Numbered from the stretch's first letter, positions 11,843-23,059 are shown. The stretch is DNA of 64,000 bases from Acestrorhynchus altus (GCA_034509495.1 CM067510.1:30325889-30389888); one strand, 5' to 3'. Made by a program: numbers and translations. The notes: generated from the sequence alone by a model not told the origin.

Positions 11843-12479
11843 TGAAAAACATCCTGCCAAATTGGCCACAGGGTTCTAAAGGTTAGGCCAACATCAAGGA
11901 TTGTTTGGATGGAAAAGGACTGGATCGTGATGGAACCAACATTGGTCAATACTAAAACTAGAGGTTCGTTGCCTCTAAAATGGCTCATTTACTCTCAGCG
12001 AGTCTTAACGAATCTTCATTCTGACTCCGTGGCCGAAAAATAGAGTTGATCATTAATGTTTTGAAGGCTGCTGTCTTTTCAGAAAGTATGGCACTCGGCA
12101 AAAACACGGACATGTGCGATTGTGTTTTGGTTTTGTTTAAACTGACAACCACTCTACTCAATCGGACTTGAAGTAAGCTGAGATAACCCAAACTCAATAC
12201 CCATGAGGCAGATCCGGGAGTTGAAAATACTGTTAAAGACTGAAAAAATTCAGAATCACTTTTTGAAGTAGGAATGTGCAGTGGCTTCTTCATTTCTCAG
12301 CTGAGCTGGATCAGACCCGTATTTTGTGTTACTGTTTTCATTTCCAAGGAAAGGATTTCTTCCTTGGTAAAATTCACAACCCAAATCTCTTGTATCCACA
12401 ATACAACACCTGGAAAAAGAAACTGTTCATTAATCTTTGCCGCCCTGAAATCCACGGTTTTAAGTCCCTTACTCCCTGA
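11843..12479. other. Unique DNA, no gene seen
   Basis: Several short overlapping frames on both strands but no recognisable domain or repeat. Confidence 0.4.
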
Positions 12480-12960
12480 CCACATGCATCCCTGAGCAGC
12501 CAGGGCCTGCTAAAACCGCGGCTCTTTGTTTTAGAATAACCTCGGGGGTTGCTTTCGGGTCACCGTGGCCGAGTGGTTTCTTAATTGACTTTCTGAATGC
12601 TTTGTTTAATATGCACCCGTTAAACATCTATAAATAGACCTGTGGATGTAGTGACCTCATCTTTTCCGGTTCTGCCACGCAGAGGCCCGCTCCAGCCCGA
12701 GTGATGTTTTATAGCCAGCATTCCTTATCATCTGGAGTCGCGGGTGATGAATGAATTAATAGATGACGTTACGGTTCACGGTGGATTTGGTCGATACAAA
12801 GTAAATATTGTCCCTCAGACGGTTGGAACCACAGCGTTACAGGAATCGGTTGAAGGACCTTCTCTTTGGTCTCATCAGAAGGTGTGAACTGAGTTGGGAG
12901 TACGTTTCAGCGTGTGAGAGCAGGTCTTTCGGACCACATGTCCTCAGGGGGATGGAAAAC
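12480..12960. promoter_or_regulatory. Candidate conserved non-coding block
   Basis: Repeat-free and relatively GC-rich. It contains CTATAAATAG near 12628 (a MEF2/TATA-like match), TTAATTGACTTT near 12581 and AATGAATTAATAGATGACG near 12748. These AT-rich homeodomain-type words in a GC-balanced context are the texture of developmental enhancers. No alignment support is available. Confidence 0.25.
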
Positions 12961-13639
12961 ATTCAATGTTTGATTCTGTAGGTCCATTCAGCTGGTCTCC
13001 ATTAGGAGAAGTGCTTTTATTCGAGAGGTGTGTTTGGTGCTTGGGGTTAAGATTAGAGCTGGATTAAGTGCAGCGCAGCCGCTTTGGACTACAGTCGTAC
13101 AGAAGTCGGTGGAATTCCTGTGCATGTGCTTTAATGGTATGTTTACAGTGTACCCTGGATGGTCACCAGTTTTCAAAGCCCCTACAGAATACATTGGCTC
13201 TGATAAGCCAATAAGAAACCATAAACCATTTGTTATAATAAACCGCTTAAATGAGTCTCGGATTCATTTCAGCAGTATGACCTCATCGTCTAATGTGCAA
13301 ACCCATATGCAGGTATAATTAATTAACTTATGAGTGAGGAGAAAAGTATAGTGAAGGGCTGCCATGGCTCTCTAATGTGCCCTTTATTGCTATGAGCTGC
13401 AAACCAATTTCAACTGTACATTCCAGATAGGTGAACAACTCCTTGGCTGTAGGAACGGATTTTTCAAAGCTTACAGCAAAATCAACTATCAATGTCCAGT
13501 CAAGTGAACACATGCCATATGTGCAAAACACCAGTGCAACAAAAGTAATGATGCCTTATTTATGCTCTTCAGCTCAAGAACGGGTATAGTTTTCAATAAC
13601 GTTTTCACTATAATACGACTCAATGTGATACCAATTACC
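12961..13639. other. Unique DNA, no gene seen
   Basis: No repeat or domain recognised. Open frames at 13028-13318 (+) and 13328-13531 (-) have no recognisable product. Confidence 0.4.
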
Positions 13640-14650
13640 CACGTTCCCGGGAGGCACCAGAGACGCGGCCTTCAAACATTTTTCATCAGCTTTTAAAATG
13701 TGACGTTTATTTTTTCCTCTTCATCTCATTTCATTCCTCAATCTTCTGGCCCATAAATATCTATTTATATTTACCGACACGAGGGCCAAGCGCCGATGGC
13801 CAAAAAGCGCATTATCCGTCAACTAATCCTCATTACCAGCTCCCTTCAAAGCCCGAATCAAATGATGGATGTACATGTGAGTAATTTCATGGATGAACTG
13901 GAGCTGTGGAACAACAGCAGGCATAATACATTGCTGCACATTCCACCTGTTCCTTAATGAGAAAACGCTGGGCCCAGGATCTTTGTTTTTATTTTGCACT
14001 GATCGTATCAGCAGCGTGCTTTGGCAAGGTACCACCGACTTTTTCTGTCTTTCTTTTTTTTCCCCCTTTGGTATTTTCTTAGCTGATAAATGATGTGAGA
14101 CCTCTCGAAGTAAACAGTACGGTCTTGGACGCGAATCCGAATTCACTGCGAACGTTCAGCGAGATATCGGATATCGGCTCCAAACGTTAGAGATTATTAT
14201 TGCAAAGTAGCTCAAACGAGCCATATTAGGGTTTTCACCTGCGGTTAAACAACGCCGTCCATTGGCCGAAACACAAATCGGAAAAGCCTCGCCTTCCTGA
14301 CATCACGTCGGGCCGGCGCTAATGTTTCGCTCCTCTTTTGACGCGGTTGCGTTTTCGCGGAGTTGAGAGTTTTCATAACCCAGGAGATCAAGCGCTCCGT
14401 TTTCGCCTGCCTCGCTGGGCAATTTCAAACAGATGGGCGTAATCTCTCGCCCATAGTCGCCACAAAACCAGCATGGAATTCGCATGAAAGAATCACACAG
14501 CAGCATCAGCCTTCCCCAGACTGCAACAATAAAGGCTTTCTCTTTCCTTTTTTTCAAGCAGGTGTTTGTCTGAACATAAGAGCCAAAAATTGTTTTGTCA
14601 GAGCCTCCTTCCTCCCCCCCTCATTTCACTTTCAAGATAGGATCAGGTGA
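13640..14650. promoter_or_regulatory. Candidate conserved non-coding cluster
   Basis: A kilobase without recognisable repeats. It has dense AT-core words in balanced sequence: CATAAATATCTATTTATATTT near 13753, GCGCATTATCCGTC at 13807, CTAATCCTCATTACCAGC at 13823 (TAATCC is an OTX/PITX-type core) and CCTTAATGAGAAAACGC near 13952. CpG content rises at 14110-14400. I interpret it as enhancer-like, not coding. Confidence 0.28.
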
Positions 14651-15667
14651 CATTTTGGTTTGCATGAAATGGCTATGAAACAAAGGAAAAAAGGTAAACG
14701 CACTGCTGTTGTGCGGAAGCTCCCTCATTATTACTAAAGCAACTAAACAATCAGGATCTTTAATGCTGGGCCAGGGCTATTGATTGTATGGTCCCAAGAA
14801 TTCATTCTTGAATGTTTTTTTGTTTTTCATTCATGATGGTACGCTTCAAAAGAATCCTGTATGCTTTGTACCAAATTGAGTACATTTCCATAATCGAGTT
14901 CATAATACAGCAAAACACCGCTATCTTGACCCAAAACCCTGAGATACTGTTTCTACACAATCCATTTCCTAATTTAGACCTTTTCCTGACCTACATTTAT
15001 TTTCGGATGGGTCATCACATTAACTTTGTTTACGTGCACACCAGACGTCCTACAACGTCTGGTCTTCCAGACCTCGAAGAAGCCGGTTCATGGCCGTTTC
15101 TGAAACATATTACAAACTGAAGTAACTAATAACCTGCCTTGTTGTTTTAATTAACGCCTGCTGCTTGTCGAGACAAAAGTCTGACGAGACGATCTGCATC
15201 ACCTGGCAATGACTGTGAATAAGCTCTAACCGTAACAAGCTCGTTAAGATCTTATCTGAGATCTCAGGTGTTTCTCACTACCAAGAACACTAAGAATGGT
15301 TCTTCTTGGGAAGAACATTCCGGAAGAGTTACCTTGCAAGAACAAACTGACCAGTACATAAGGTCGGAGGACTATTGAGGTGTGCTGTGTGTCTCCCTCG
15401 TGGCATAGATGAATGAACCATTGATGTTGGTCTCAAATGAATAAAGATTTAACATCTTTACAGCCAATTTCTTGCCTCATTTCGAAAGCAGATCAGAATC
15501 TGAAGCAGAAGTACTTTATTAATCTTGCAATGTGCTGCTTATTTAAAATGTAAGCACTTAAAAGTGTACAACTGTGGGTCTACCAGTGTTTTCTGTCCTG
15601 GGATCAGCACCAAATGCTGTGCATTTCCATTTGTTCTTGCAAAAAGATGCATCCTTGGTTTTTGGGC
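14651..15667. other. Unique DNA, no gene seen
   Basis: The 102-codon + frame at 14812-15120 has no recognisable domain. The stretch at 15290-15350, with GGTTCTTCTTGGGAAGAAC, resembles diffuse GGTTCTT-type fish repeat debris. Confidence 0.4.
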
Positions 15668-15755
15668 ATTTGGCACAAGTTTTAGGCTGGATGCCCTTCC
15701 AGACACAACCCTCACCATTGGGATCGGCACAAGAAGTACACAAACTACACCCCTA
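15668..15755. repeat. Interspersed fish repeat R1, copy 2
   Basis: It matches the right half of the repeat at 73-212: TTTTAGGCTGGATGCCCTTCC, then ACACAACCCTCACC and a C-rich end. It is followed within 10 bases by a TA microsatellite. Confidence 0.6.
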
Positions 15756-15760
15756 AAAAA

Positions 15761-15763
<3 letters not shown>

Positions 15764-15827
<64 letters not shown>
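15764..15827. repeat. (TA)n/(CA)n microsatellite
   Basis: About 55 bases of AT dinucleotides pass into about 8 bases of AC. The array runs directly into the terminal repeat of the Tc1 derivative that starts at 15828. Confidence 0.95.
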
Positions 15828-15829
<2 letters not shown>

Positions 15830-16124
15830 GTACAGGCCAAAAGTTTGGACACACCTCCTCATTCTCAGTTTTCTGTATGTTCATGACAATGATTCTCACT
15901 GAAGGCATCAAAACTATGAATGAACACATGTGGAGTTTTGTACTTTAACAAAAAAAAGGTGAAATAACTGAAAACATGTTTTATATTCTAGTTTCTTCAA
16001 AACAGCCACCCTTTGCTCTGCTTACTGCTTTGCACACTCTTGGAATTCTCTCAATGAGCTTCAAGAGGTAGTCACCTGAAATGGTTTCCCAACAGTCTTG
16101 AAGGAGTTCCCAGAGGTGGCTCAT
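15828..16124 (-). mobile_element. Tc1-like deletion derivative, family T5 copy 1 (half element)
   Basis: It starts with the terminal inverted repeat CAGTACAGGCCAAAAGTTTG. Near its other end the minus strand encodes LLQDCWETISGDYLLKLIER and then IPRVCKAVSRAKGG, the C-terminal tail of a Tc1-like transposase. It matches the left and middle part of the complete copy at 19646-20114. The second terminus is missing; the sequence breaks off at a GA microsatellite. Confidence 0.85.
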
Positions 16125-16125
16125 T

Positions 16126-16151
16126 GAGAGAGAGAGAGAGAGAGAGAGAGA
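16126..16151. repeat. (GA)n microsatellite
   Basis: Thirteen GA units at the broken end of the preceding Tc1 derivative. Confidence 0.95.
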
Positions 16152-16202
16152 ATACCCCGGATGTATATTTATACACATGGGTTTAAATCCAAAAAGGATT
16201 GA

Positions 16203-16258
16203 CCATGGTATCTTGTCCATGGTATCTTGTCCATGGTATCTTGTCCATGGTATCTTGC
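16203..16258. repeat. 4 x 14-bp tandem repeat
   Basis: The unit CCATGGTATCTTGT occurs four times head to tail, identical except for the last base of unit four. Each unit includes the palindrome CCATGG. Confidence 0.95.
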
Positions 16259-16690
16259 ATTGCTTTGACTTTGTCTTCCCTCCATTCTCTCCCAGTGTAT
16301 TGCTGAGCCAATAAAACAGCCTTAGATTATACTAATCCAGTGACGCACATACAACAGCACTGACCCTATGACTGGGAGATCCCAGTCATTACCACAGTCA
16401 TACCTGGTAACAGAATGGACAGTTAGTTCTTCTCCAAGTATCTTGAGCTGTTCAATAAACTTGGTTTAGTGGGAGTTGGAAAGCATGGCACAAGGTGGCA
16501 TTGTGTGATGGGGGCACCTAGCCTGGTGGGTGAGAAGTGGACTAAACTAGGTTAAAGTCGTCTTCGTCCCAAGCTTATATCCCATCTGTGACACTGACAT
16601 AAGTTCTATTTGAAGTACTGAAGGGTTAACAGGGTGCTGAATGTGTACTTAAACAGGCAGTTATAGCACTGATCACCGATCAAACACAAC
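16259..16690. other. Unique DNA, nothing recognised
   Basis: No repeat or coding signature. Confidence 0.4.
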
Positions 16691-17393
16691 ATTTTGACCA
16701 CCTACTTGCTTCTTCACTCACTGACCATTTAATCAGCTCCTCTGACCATAAAGGAGCACTTTCTAGTTCTTTCATTAAAGACTGTAGTTCATCTGTTGCT
16801 CTGCATACTTTATTATCCTGATGGTCAGGACCCCACAGGACCATGCTAGAGCAGGTATCGTGTGGGTGGTGGGTCATTCTCTGCACTGCAGTGACACAGA
16901 CGTGGTGGTGGTGTGTTACACAGCAGTGCCGTTGGAGTGTCTAAACACTGTGTCCACTCACTGTCCACTCTATTAGACACTCCTAGATAGTTGCTCCACC
17001 TTGTCAGAGACAGATGCTCGCGTGTCATGTGTTTCTGCACAGTTTGTGTTGGTCATCCTCACAGGACGCTGTTGGCTGGAGTTTCTGGTTGGTGGACTGT
17101 TCTCAGTCCAGCAGTGACACTGAGGGGTTTAAAGGCTTCAGTAGCACTGCTGTGTCTGATCCACTCGTACCAGTGCAACACACACTATCACACCAACATT
17201 TACACACTGACCCACCATTCACATAATCCCTGCTCTGTGGTGGTCTGTGGGGTCCTGACCATTGAAGAAAGGTTGAGAGGTATGCAGAGAGACAGATGGA
17301 CTACAGTCTGTTATTACAGAACTACAAAGTGCTCCTGTATGGTCAGAGGAGCTGATTAAATGGACAATTAGTGTTGAGACAATGATGGCTGAT
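16691..17393. mobile_element. Long foldback element, near-complete copy
   Basis: A left arm (about 16691-16935) starts TTTTGACCACC. Its reverse complement forms the right arm (about 17150-17393). Matching landmarks include CAGCTCCTCTGACCATA against TATGGTCAGAGGAGCTG, AGACTGTAGTTCATCTGT against ACAGATGGACTACAGTCTG, and GGTCAGGACCCCACAGGACC against GTGGGGTCCTGACC. About 210 bp of spacer lies between the arms. No transposase is encoded, so it is a non-autonomous foldback transposon. Partial copies lie at 18287, 46177 and 60412. Confidence 0.85.
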
Positions 17394-18144
17394 GGTTCTA
17401 TATCTCCGTTCAGGAATTTGAATGGCTGCGTTAATCTCACTTTTAAGTTGCATCCCAGAGGGAGGTGGTGTGGAAGCTTCTCTGATTTGGTGACAAACAC
17501 CAATCAGGTCAAACTGAGAGCGTCCCTGTTACTTTCCCATTAACGATACAATCCCTCACCTTTTCCCTTTGGAGATGGACAGAACGAAGAAGATGCCATT
17601 AAAACATCTCGAGGAGCCAACATTCCGAACGGTCTTTTCCTAGTTTGGTTTACAGGCTCTTGACAGCATTGTATCTCACTGACAACTGAGCTAACAAGAA
17701 ACGAGGCCTTTTGGACAAAAATCCTGTTTGGTAAACAGTAGCACATCAGAAGACGGGGGCACTTGATTCTGATCTGAAACACATGTTCAGTGAGTGCTGA
17801 GCAAACATGACTTAAAGCAACACAAGGCCATCCTCACTCCTGCACTGGAGGCAGGAGCGTAAAGAAGGGCTGACCTGTGCCAGGCCGTCAGTGCTTAACG
17901 TCTGCAGTGCAGAAAAAACGAAGCAGCCCTTGCAGGACTTGATAACTGTCATATAAACACGAGCATCAGGGAAGGTGTTTGAGGCTTCTTTTGTGTGAAC
18001 GATGCCATCATGTGGACTCTTTCAACACATCAGGCCATTGATACCTTCTTTTCATTAGTGCATTATGCTATTGTTATACTATATATCACTGCTCCTGAGC
18101 AATATATAGTGCAATTCAAACGTGTGGGTACCCCTGGACAAAAT
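17394..18144. other. Unique DNA with terminal Tc1-end debris
   Basis: Mostly unrecognised. GTGCAATTCAAACGTGTGGG at 18111 onward resembles a Tc1-type terminal repeat but no body follows. Confidence 0.4.
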
Positions 18145-18192
18145 ATACACCACCGGTCAACATGGGTTCTGAAACTTTTGACCAGTAGTGTA
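18145..18192. mobile_element. 48-bp terminal-repeat remnant (mini foldback)
   Basis: TACACCACCGGTCAA (18145-18159) and TTTTGACCAGTAGTGTA at the right are imperfect inverse copies around a 17-base spacer, with a TA at each outer edge. It looks like two Tc1-type ends left after extreme internal deletion. Confidence 0.6.
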
Positions 18193-18286
18193 CATATACT
18201 GTATTATGCAGCAGCATGTTGTTAATCAAGATAATGCAGTATGAGGACTGTCCGAGATTTGTTTTACTGGTTTACAATCAACCACA

Positions 18287-18420
18287 TCATTATGACCACC
18301 TCCTTGTTTCTACACTCACAGATAATTTTTTATCACCTTCACTGACCACACAGGAGCACGTTGTAGTTCTATAATTAGACTGCTACAATCGGTTCTCTGG
18401 GGCAGTTTCCTTGTTCTTCT
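18287..18420. mobile_element. Foldback family, single arm
   Basis: It begins CATCATTATGACCACCTCC and continues through CACAGGAGCACGTTGTAGTT, matching the outer half of the left arm of the copy at 16691. The rest of the element is absent. Confidence 0.75.
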
Positions 18421-19643
18421 TGCCTCAACATGACCGCCGCCGTACCTGTACACTGTCATTTCTTAATTCCAACACGAACTAAGGAAACAGACACTTGAAA
18501 ATGCTTCTTGTATCTTTCGCCTGCCTTTTCATTTTCAGAGTGCTAGGCAACTGCTTAGAGGAGTCGATGTCTGCTGATTGCATTGCCTGGCCTTTTAAGC
18601 ATCACAAAAAAAAAAACAGGCCACTCCCTTAACAAGCTAATTATTATTTAAGACTTTATGCATCATTTTTACATGGCGCTTCTGTCCTTTTAATAATTGA
18701 TAATTCTATTAATAATTCAATTAATCTTGCTTAAAATGTCGAAAACATGGATTTATCTTTAACAATATGCCTTCTGGAGATCAGCTCATCATAAGTATTC
18801 ACAGTAAGGGAGTTTTGAAAGCAATTGTGAATGCAGACACATGCAGATCAGGCTAAATAATGCTGGAGAATTCCTTAAAATTCCTCGCCGCATCATGTGT
18901 TCATTCTTGTACGGTACTAGAGTCTTGACGGATGTAAAGTGTGGTGGATAACCCCGTAGGAATGATCTGTTAAACTCACACGAGAGGCACTCTCCCCAGC
19001 GCAAAGAGATTAGTTCACATGATGGGCCTGTAAGGACATTCAGGGGTCTCTGGCCCAAGGCCAAGAGCAGACGGCTGATACACTCACATTAATGCACGAC
19101 TGTTCTAGCAAGCCAAAGTAATAGAACCGCATGAGATTAAGAACAAATAAGCAAAGTCCACCATCCATCAGTCATGTGTCAGCTGCAGTGTGCAGTTACG
19201 GGCTCCTTACTGAGCAGCAGAGGGGCTTTGAAATTTACAAGTTGGTCACATAACCCTGTTAAAAAGATGCCCATGAGGGATCTTTGGATTCATATCATGG
19301 AAGAACCTTTCTCCATAGAACAGTTTGTGGACAGAATGGAATTGAAATGAGTGTTAGTGACACACAGGAGCTAGAACAGCTGCATAACTTAACAGGCAAG
19401 TTGATGCAGGAAGAAATCTGATTAGAAATGATTACACTCGTGTAGACTCCTGATTACTAAAGTGCTTGTAAAAGCATTGAGCAGAATATTGCCAAAATAA
19501 TTTGATTATTATGTGCATGAAGTTTGTAAATGTATGTCCTCTCCCCAGTCTATATGATTTCTAGAATTATAAGCAAATATATTATATGCAAAAAGTCCCT
19601 TTTAATCGAATTGTTTTTGTGATGTCACAGAACACACCACACT
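18421..19643. other. Unique DNA, no gene seen
   Basis: No coding signature. The part at about 18790-19090 is repeat-free and balanced, weakly enhancer-like. Confidence 0.35.
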
Positions 19644-19645
19644 TA

Positions 19646-20114
19646 CAGTACAGGCCAAAAGTTTGGACACACCTTCTCATTCAATGCGTTTTCTGTATTT
19701 GCACGACTATTTACATTGTAGATTCTCACGGAAGGCATCAAAACAATGAAAGAACACACGTGGAGTTTTGCACTTCACCAAAAAAAGGTGAAATAACTGA
19801 AAACATGCTTTATATTCTAGTTTCTTCAAAATAGCCACCCTTTGCTCTGATTTACTGCTTTGCACACTCTTGGAATTCTCTCTAGGAGGCACCTTCGGGA
19901 ACTCCTTCAAGACTGCTGGAAAACCATTTCAGGTGACTACCTCTTGAAGCTCATTGAGAGAATTCCAAGAGTGTGCAAAGCAGTAATCAGAGCAAAGGGT
20001 GGCTATTTTTTGGCTGTTTTGATGCCTTCAGTGAGAATCTACAATGTAAATAGTCGTGAAAATACAGAAAACGCATTCAATGGGAAGGTGTGTCCAAACG
20101 TTTGTCCTGTACTG
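19646..20114 (+). mobile_element. Tc1-like deletion derivative, family T5 copy 2, both ends intact
   Basis: The left terminus is CAGTACAGGCCAAAAGTTTG. The right terminus is its imperfect inverse, ending TTTGTCCTGTACTG, with TA flanking both sides (19644-19645 and 20115-20116) as expected for Tc1 target duplication. The + strand interior encodes LLQDCWKTISGDYLLKLIER followed by IPRVCKAVIRAKGG, the C-terminal end of the transposase; everything upstream of it is deleted. At 469 bp it is about a third of an autonomous element. Outer arms of roughly 200 bp are largely inverse copies of each other. It could have been moved only by transposase supplied in trans. Confidence 0.9.
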
Positions 20115-20267
20115 TACCTGTATCTGCCTATTTACTGATCAGTCATTTAATCCCACCCGTTAATGCTATAAGCAATGTACAAAATTGTACACATTTATGT
20201 AGATCATAGATCATTTGCATTAAGGCTCTGTACAAGTTTTCCAATTGCGATTTGAACCAAATTAAAC

Positions 20268-20455
20268 GCAAGCTGATTGGCACTTTTTGTTAAAGCCGTG
20301 GACCTTACTCGTACCCAGAAAGCTGTTTGGCTCATTTTGAATTGGGTGGGACTTTATCTGTAAGCAGGAAAATGACTGGCTCTTTATAATAAAGAATGAG
20401 ACCTAGAAAGCTGATTGGCTCTTTTAATGAAGGGCGGGACTTTACCTGTACCTGT
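20268..20455. repeat. Degenerate ~50-bp tandem repeat, about four units
   Basis: Four successive segments share AGCTGATTGGCTCTTTT..GGGCGGGACTTTACCTGTA-like words with substitutions and length changes. The copies start near 20270, 20321, 20373 and 20410. Confidence 0.55.
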
Positions 20456-22140
20456 AATCTGAAAGGCCCTTGTTTTGTTAAAAGTTGCTCTATTTCACTG
20501 CAGAAAATGATTCTTTTATTTTTTTAATGCTGCTGTGGAGTTAAGAGGGCAGTGAAGGAGCTGCATGTTGCAAACCCCTGACCTAGACTTTGCTGTAAAG
20601 TGCTCACCCTCAATCCCCAGCAGTTCAGCTCTGCTCCACCAGATATCTTCTTTAACCTCGGCAGATTTTGTGTTCTGTTATGCACAAGAGGAGATGTTCT
20701 GCTGCTGTCTGATCCACAATCACAGAAAGGCCGAAAACTGTCCGCACCGTCGTAGTCCATAGGTTTCAGGCTCTGGATGAAACAGACTATTGTTATACAT
20801 GCGTTTAAAAGGCCAAAAACGGCTTTAAAGAGCATAAAGAGAGACTTTCTGCTTTTAGAGGCACATAAATATGAATTACGCTGGTGCTCGGGCCCTTTAA
20901 AACACACCGAGTGCTTTGAGTGTGCATACGAACAATCCCACCACTATAGCAGTGCTATCTTTATGACCAGAGCAGCTAGAAGATGCAGATAAACACTCTA
21001 ACCTCTTAGCGGCGTTTCCTACATTGCCTTCATATTTTACGAAAAACTACAACTGAGCAGTTCTTTCTGACAAGGTAATGGAGGAGGCTGTCCTTCAGAG
21101 TGTTCAGCTCCAATATTTACTGTTCCGTACTGTTATTCTTTTCCCCCCCTGGATAATGCCACTCCAGACCCAGCTTGTGCTGTTAAGGCCAGCGTGAAGA
21201 GGGTCTGGCCTGGCCACTTCACTCCACAATAGGAAGAGACGAAAAGGAGCTCCTTCAATTACCAGACGCTTTACGTAAATAAGCAGAGAGACTGTGACTG
21301 CATGGGCCTTATCTTCACTTTAGATTGGGGCTTTAGAGTTTTGGCAGCAGCACAGGACTACACGGTCAAGTTCTTAAGGCATTAGGCTCATTTGGAGGGG
21401 AAAAATAATAATAATGAGAGGGGAGGAGGGGGGGAAAAAAAAAAGTGAATGGCTAAAGGATCCTGAAGCTTATGCTCATTCGTCTCCTCGGTTCCTTTCA
21501 CCAAAGCAACACACATGACATCATGGAAAACTGAGGCGGCTCTTAGAGTGAAGTGGGAAACGCTGTATTTCTCTCACCGTTCGGGCTGGGAGTCCAGGGA
21601 TCCATCATGCTAAAAATACAGTTTCTATCACAGGATTCCACAAATACTTTCATCCTCAAAAACCTTGTGATTCAAGTGGCATTTGAGCCGGTTTGATTAG
21701 ACTGTGAAGTGGAAAAGCGGAGCGCACTGATATTTCAGCATGGATTAGTCATCAGCTGCTTCTAATAAAATGTTCAAACAATCTTGTTTTATCTGGCCTG
21801 GGGAGATACTTGGCAAAACGGCGCCTTGCATACTTACCTATTTACCTGGTATGTATGTTGGCAAAAATAAGTGCTTTTCTTAAAGAAGAATCTTCATGCT
21901 TTGAGATGCTACAGAAAGTGATTAAATCGCTGGTCATGCACTGATTACGAAGCAGTGCTTCCAGCCATGTCTGATCATACATTTGTGTCAGTGAAGATCA
22001 ATGGGAGCTTTTTGCACACGGGCCTATTTTTAATGATGAGCAGTAACAACAATTTCATTCAGCTTGAAGCGAGACTTCGTGGACAGACTAAGGGATACAT
22101 TTAAAGCTATGGTTCTATATACGCTTCATTTTTTTTTTTA
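20456..22140. other. Unique DNA containing a candidate regulatory block
   Basis: No host exon recognised. The minus frame at 20524-20907 (127 codons) has no recognisable domain. A GGGGAGGAGGGGGG purine stretch followed by poly-A lies at 21420-21445. Confidence 0.35.
20930..21400. promoter_or_regulatory. Candidate conserved non-coding block
   Basis: Repeat-free, balanced composition, with CTTCAATTACCAGACGC near 21255 and TTTACGTAAATAAGC near 21270. Enhancer-like by texture only. Confidence 0.22.
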
Positions 22141-22620
22141 CAAATGTTTGTGGAAACACTTTCTAAAAATGCATTCGGCTGCTTTAAGTTGCACCCATTG
22201 CTGACACAGACGTGCAAATGCACACACAGCTTGTCTAGTCCTTATAGAGAAGTACTGCCAATAGAATAGGACTCTGTGGAGCAAATAAACAAGAAGATAC
22301 TGCCACCATGCCTAATGTCAGATGTTGGCTGTAAAGCCCCTCAGTCACCCAGAGAAACCGTGTCCAATGGAATAATGGCGCTCCATCCAATATTTTTCAG
22401 ATGAGTTGGGCATGACAGTTAGGTGGGATGGTAATCGTCAAACATCCTGACCTCACTAACGCTGTGCTGAATGCAATCAGTCCCTTACACCTAGTCTGGT
22501 AGAAAGCTTCCCTGGACAGCAGAGACAGTTACTCCAACAAATGCAGCATGAACTCTTTGATTTCAAAAGAAACAATAAATAAATGAGCAGGTGTCTCAAT
22601 AGTTTTGTCCATACAGTGTA
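22141..22620 (+). mobile_element. Tc1-like remnant, family T4 copy 2
   Basis: It starts CAAATGTTTGTGGAAACAC and ends AATAGTTTTGTCCATACAGTG. In between, the landmarks of copy 1 recur with additional middle sequence (GTGGAGCAAATAAACAAG, CCTCACTAACGCTG, AGACAGTTACTCCAACA). The + strand C-terminal transposase remnant is broken by stops. Confidence 0.8.
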
Positions 22621-22660
22621 TTTCTTTGTGTGGTTAAACCCTTTTTAGATGGTTCTACCC

Positions 22661-22960
22661 TGATCAGCCATAACATTGAAACCACTGATCTGAATGGAAT
22701 GACATGAATTATCTTGTTGCACTGGCAACTGTAAAGGTGTGGGATGTTCACCGTAGGCAGTAGGTGAACAGTGGGGTGTTCCTGGTGTGCACGGGACAGT
22801 ACCAAGGAAACACAACCAACACACAGGTGAGAGGGTCATGGGCCCATGGAGGCCCCACCTCACAACTGACAGTACTCAAAGAACCTGCTGCTGTCTTTGT
22901 GCCAGATACCACAAGACACCTTCAGAGGTCTAGTGGATTCCATGCATGAATTCAACAACT
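22661..22960 (+). mobile_element. Tc1/Tc3-like element with precise internal deletion, family T6
   Basis: The left terminus TGATCAGCCATAACATTGAA is a well-known teleost Tc1-type end. After about 190 bp, reading enters the C-terminal part of the transposase on the + strand: MEAPPHN, a stop, then LLLSLCQIPQDTFRGL and VDSM. The deletion joins GGTCATGGG to CCATGGAGGCC, leaving a CATGG-type microhomology at the join. About 300 bp remains of an element usually near 1.3 kb. Confidence 0.8.
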
Positions 22961-23059
22961 AAACTGATCAAAATACCTACATCAAAATATGACGAGTGGC
23001 TGTGCCAGGAAGTGTGGATTGCAGTGCTGCTGGGAAGGAAGACGAAGGTTACCAAAGAC

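Noticed and set aside
12558..12590. tRNA-like A-box (GTGGCCGAGTGGTTTC), as in Ser/Leu tRNAs
   Set aside because: No B-box GGTTCGAATCC at the right distance and no cloverleaf. GGTTCTGCC about 100 bp away is not acceptable.
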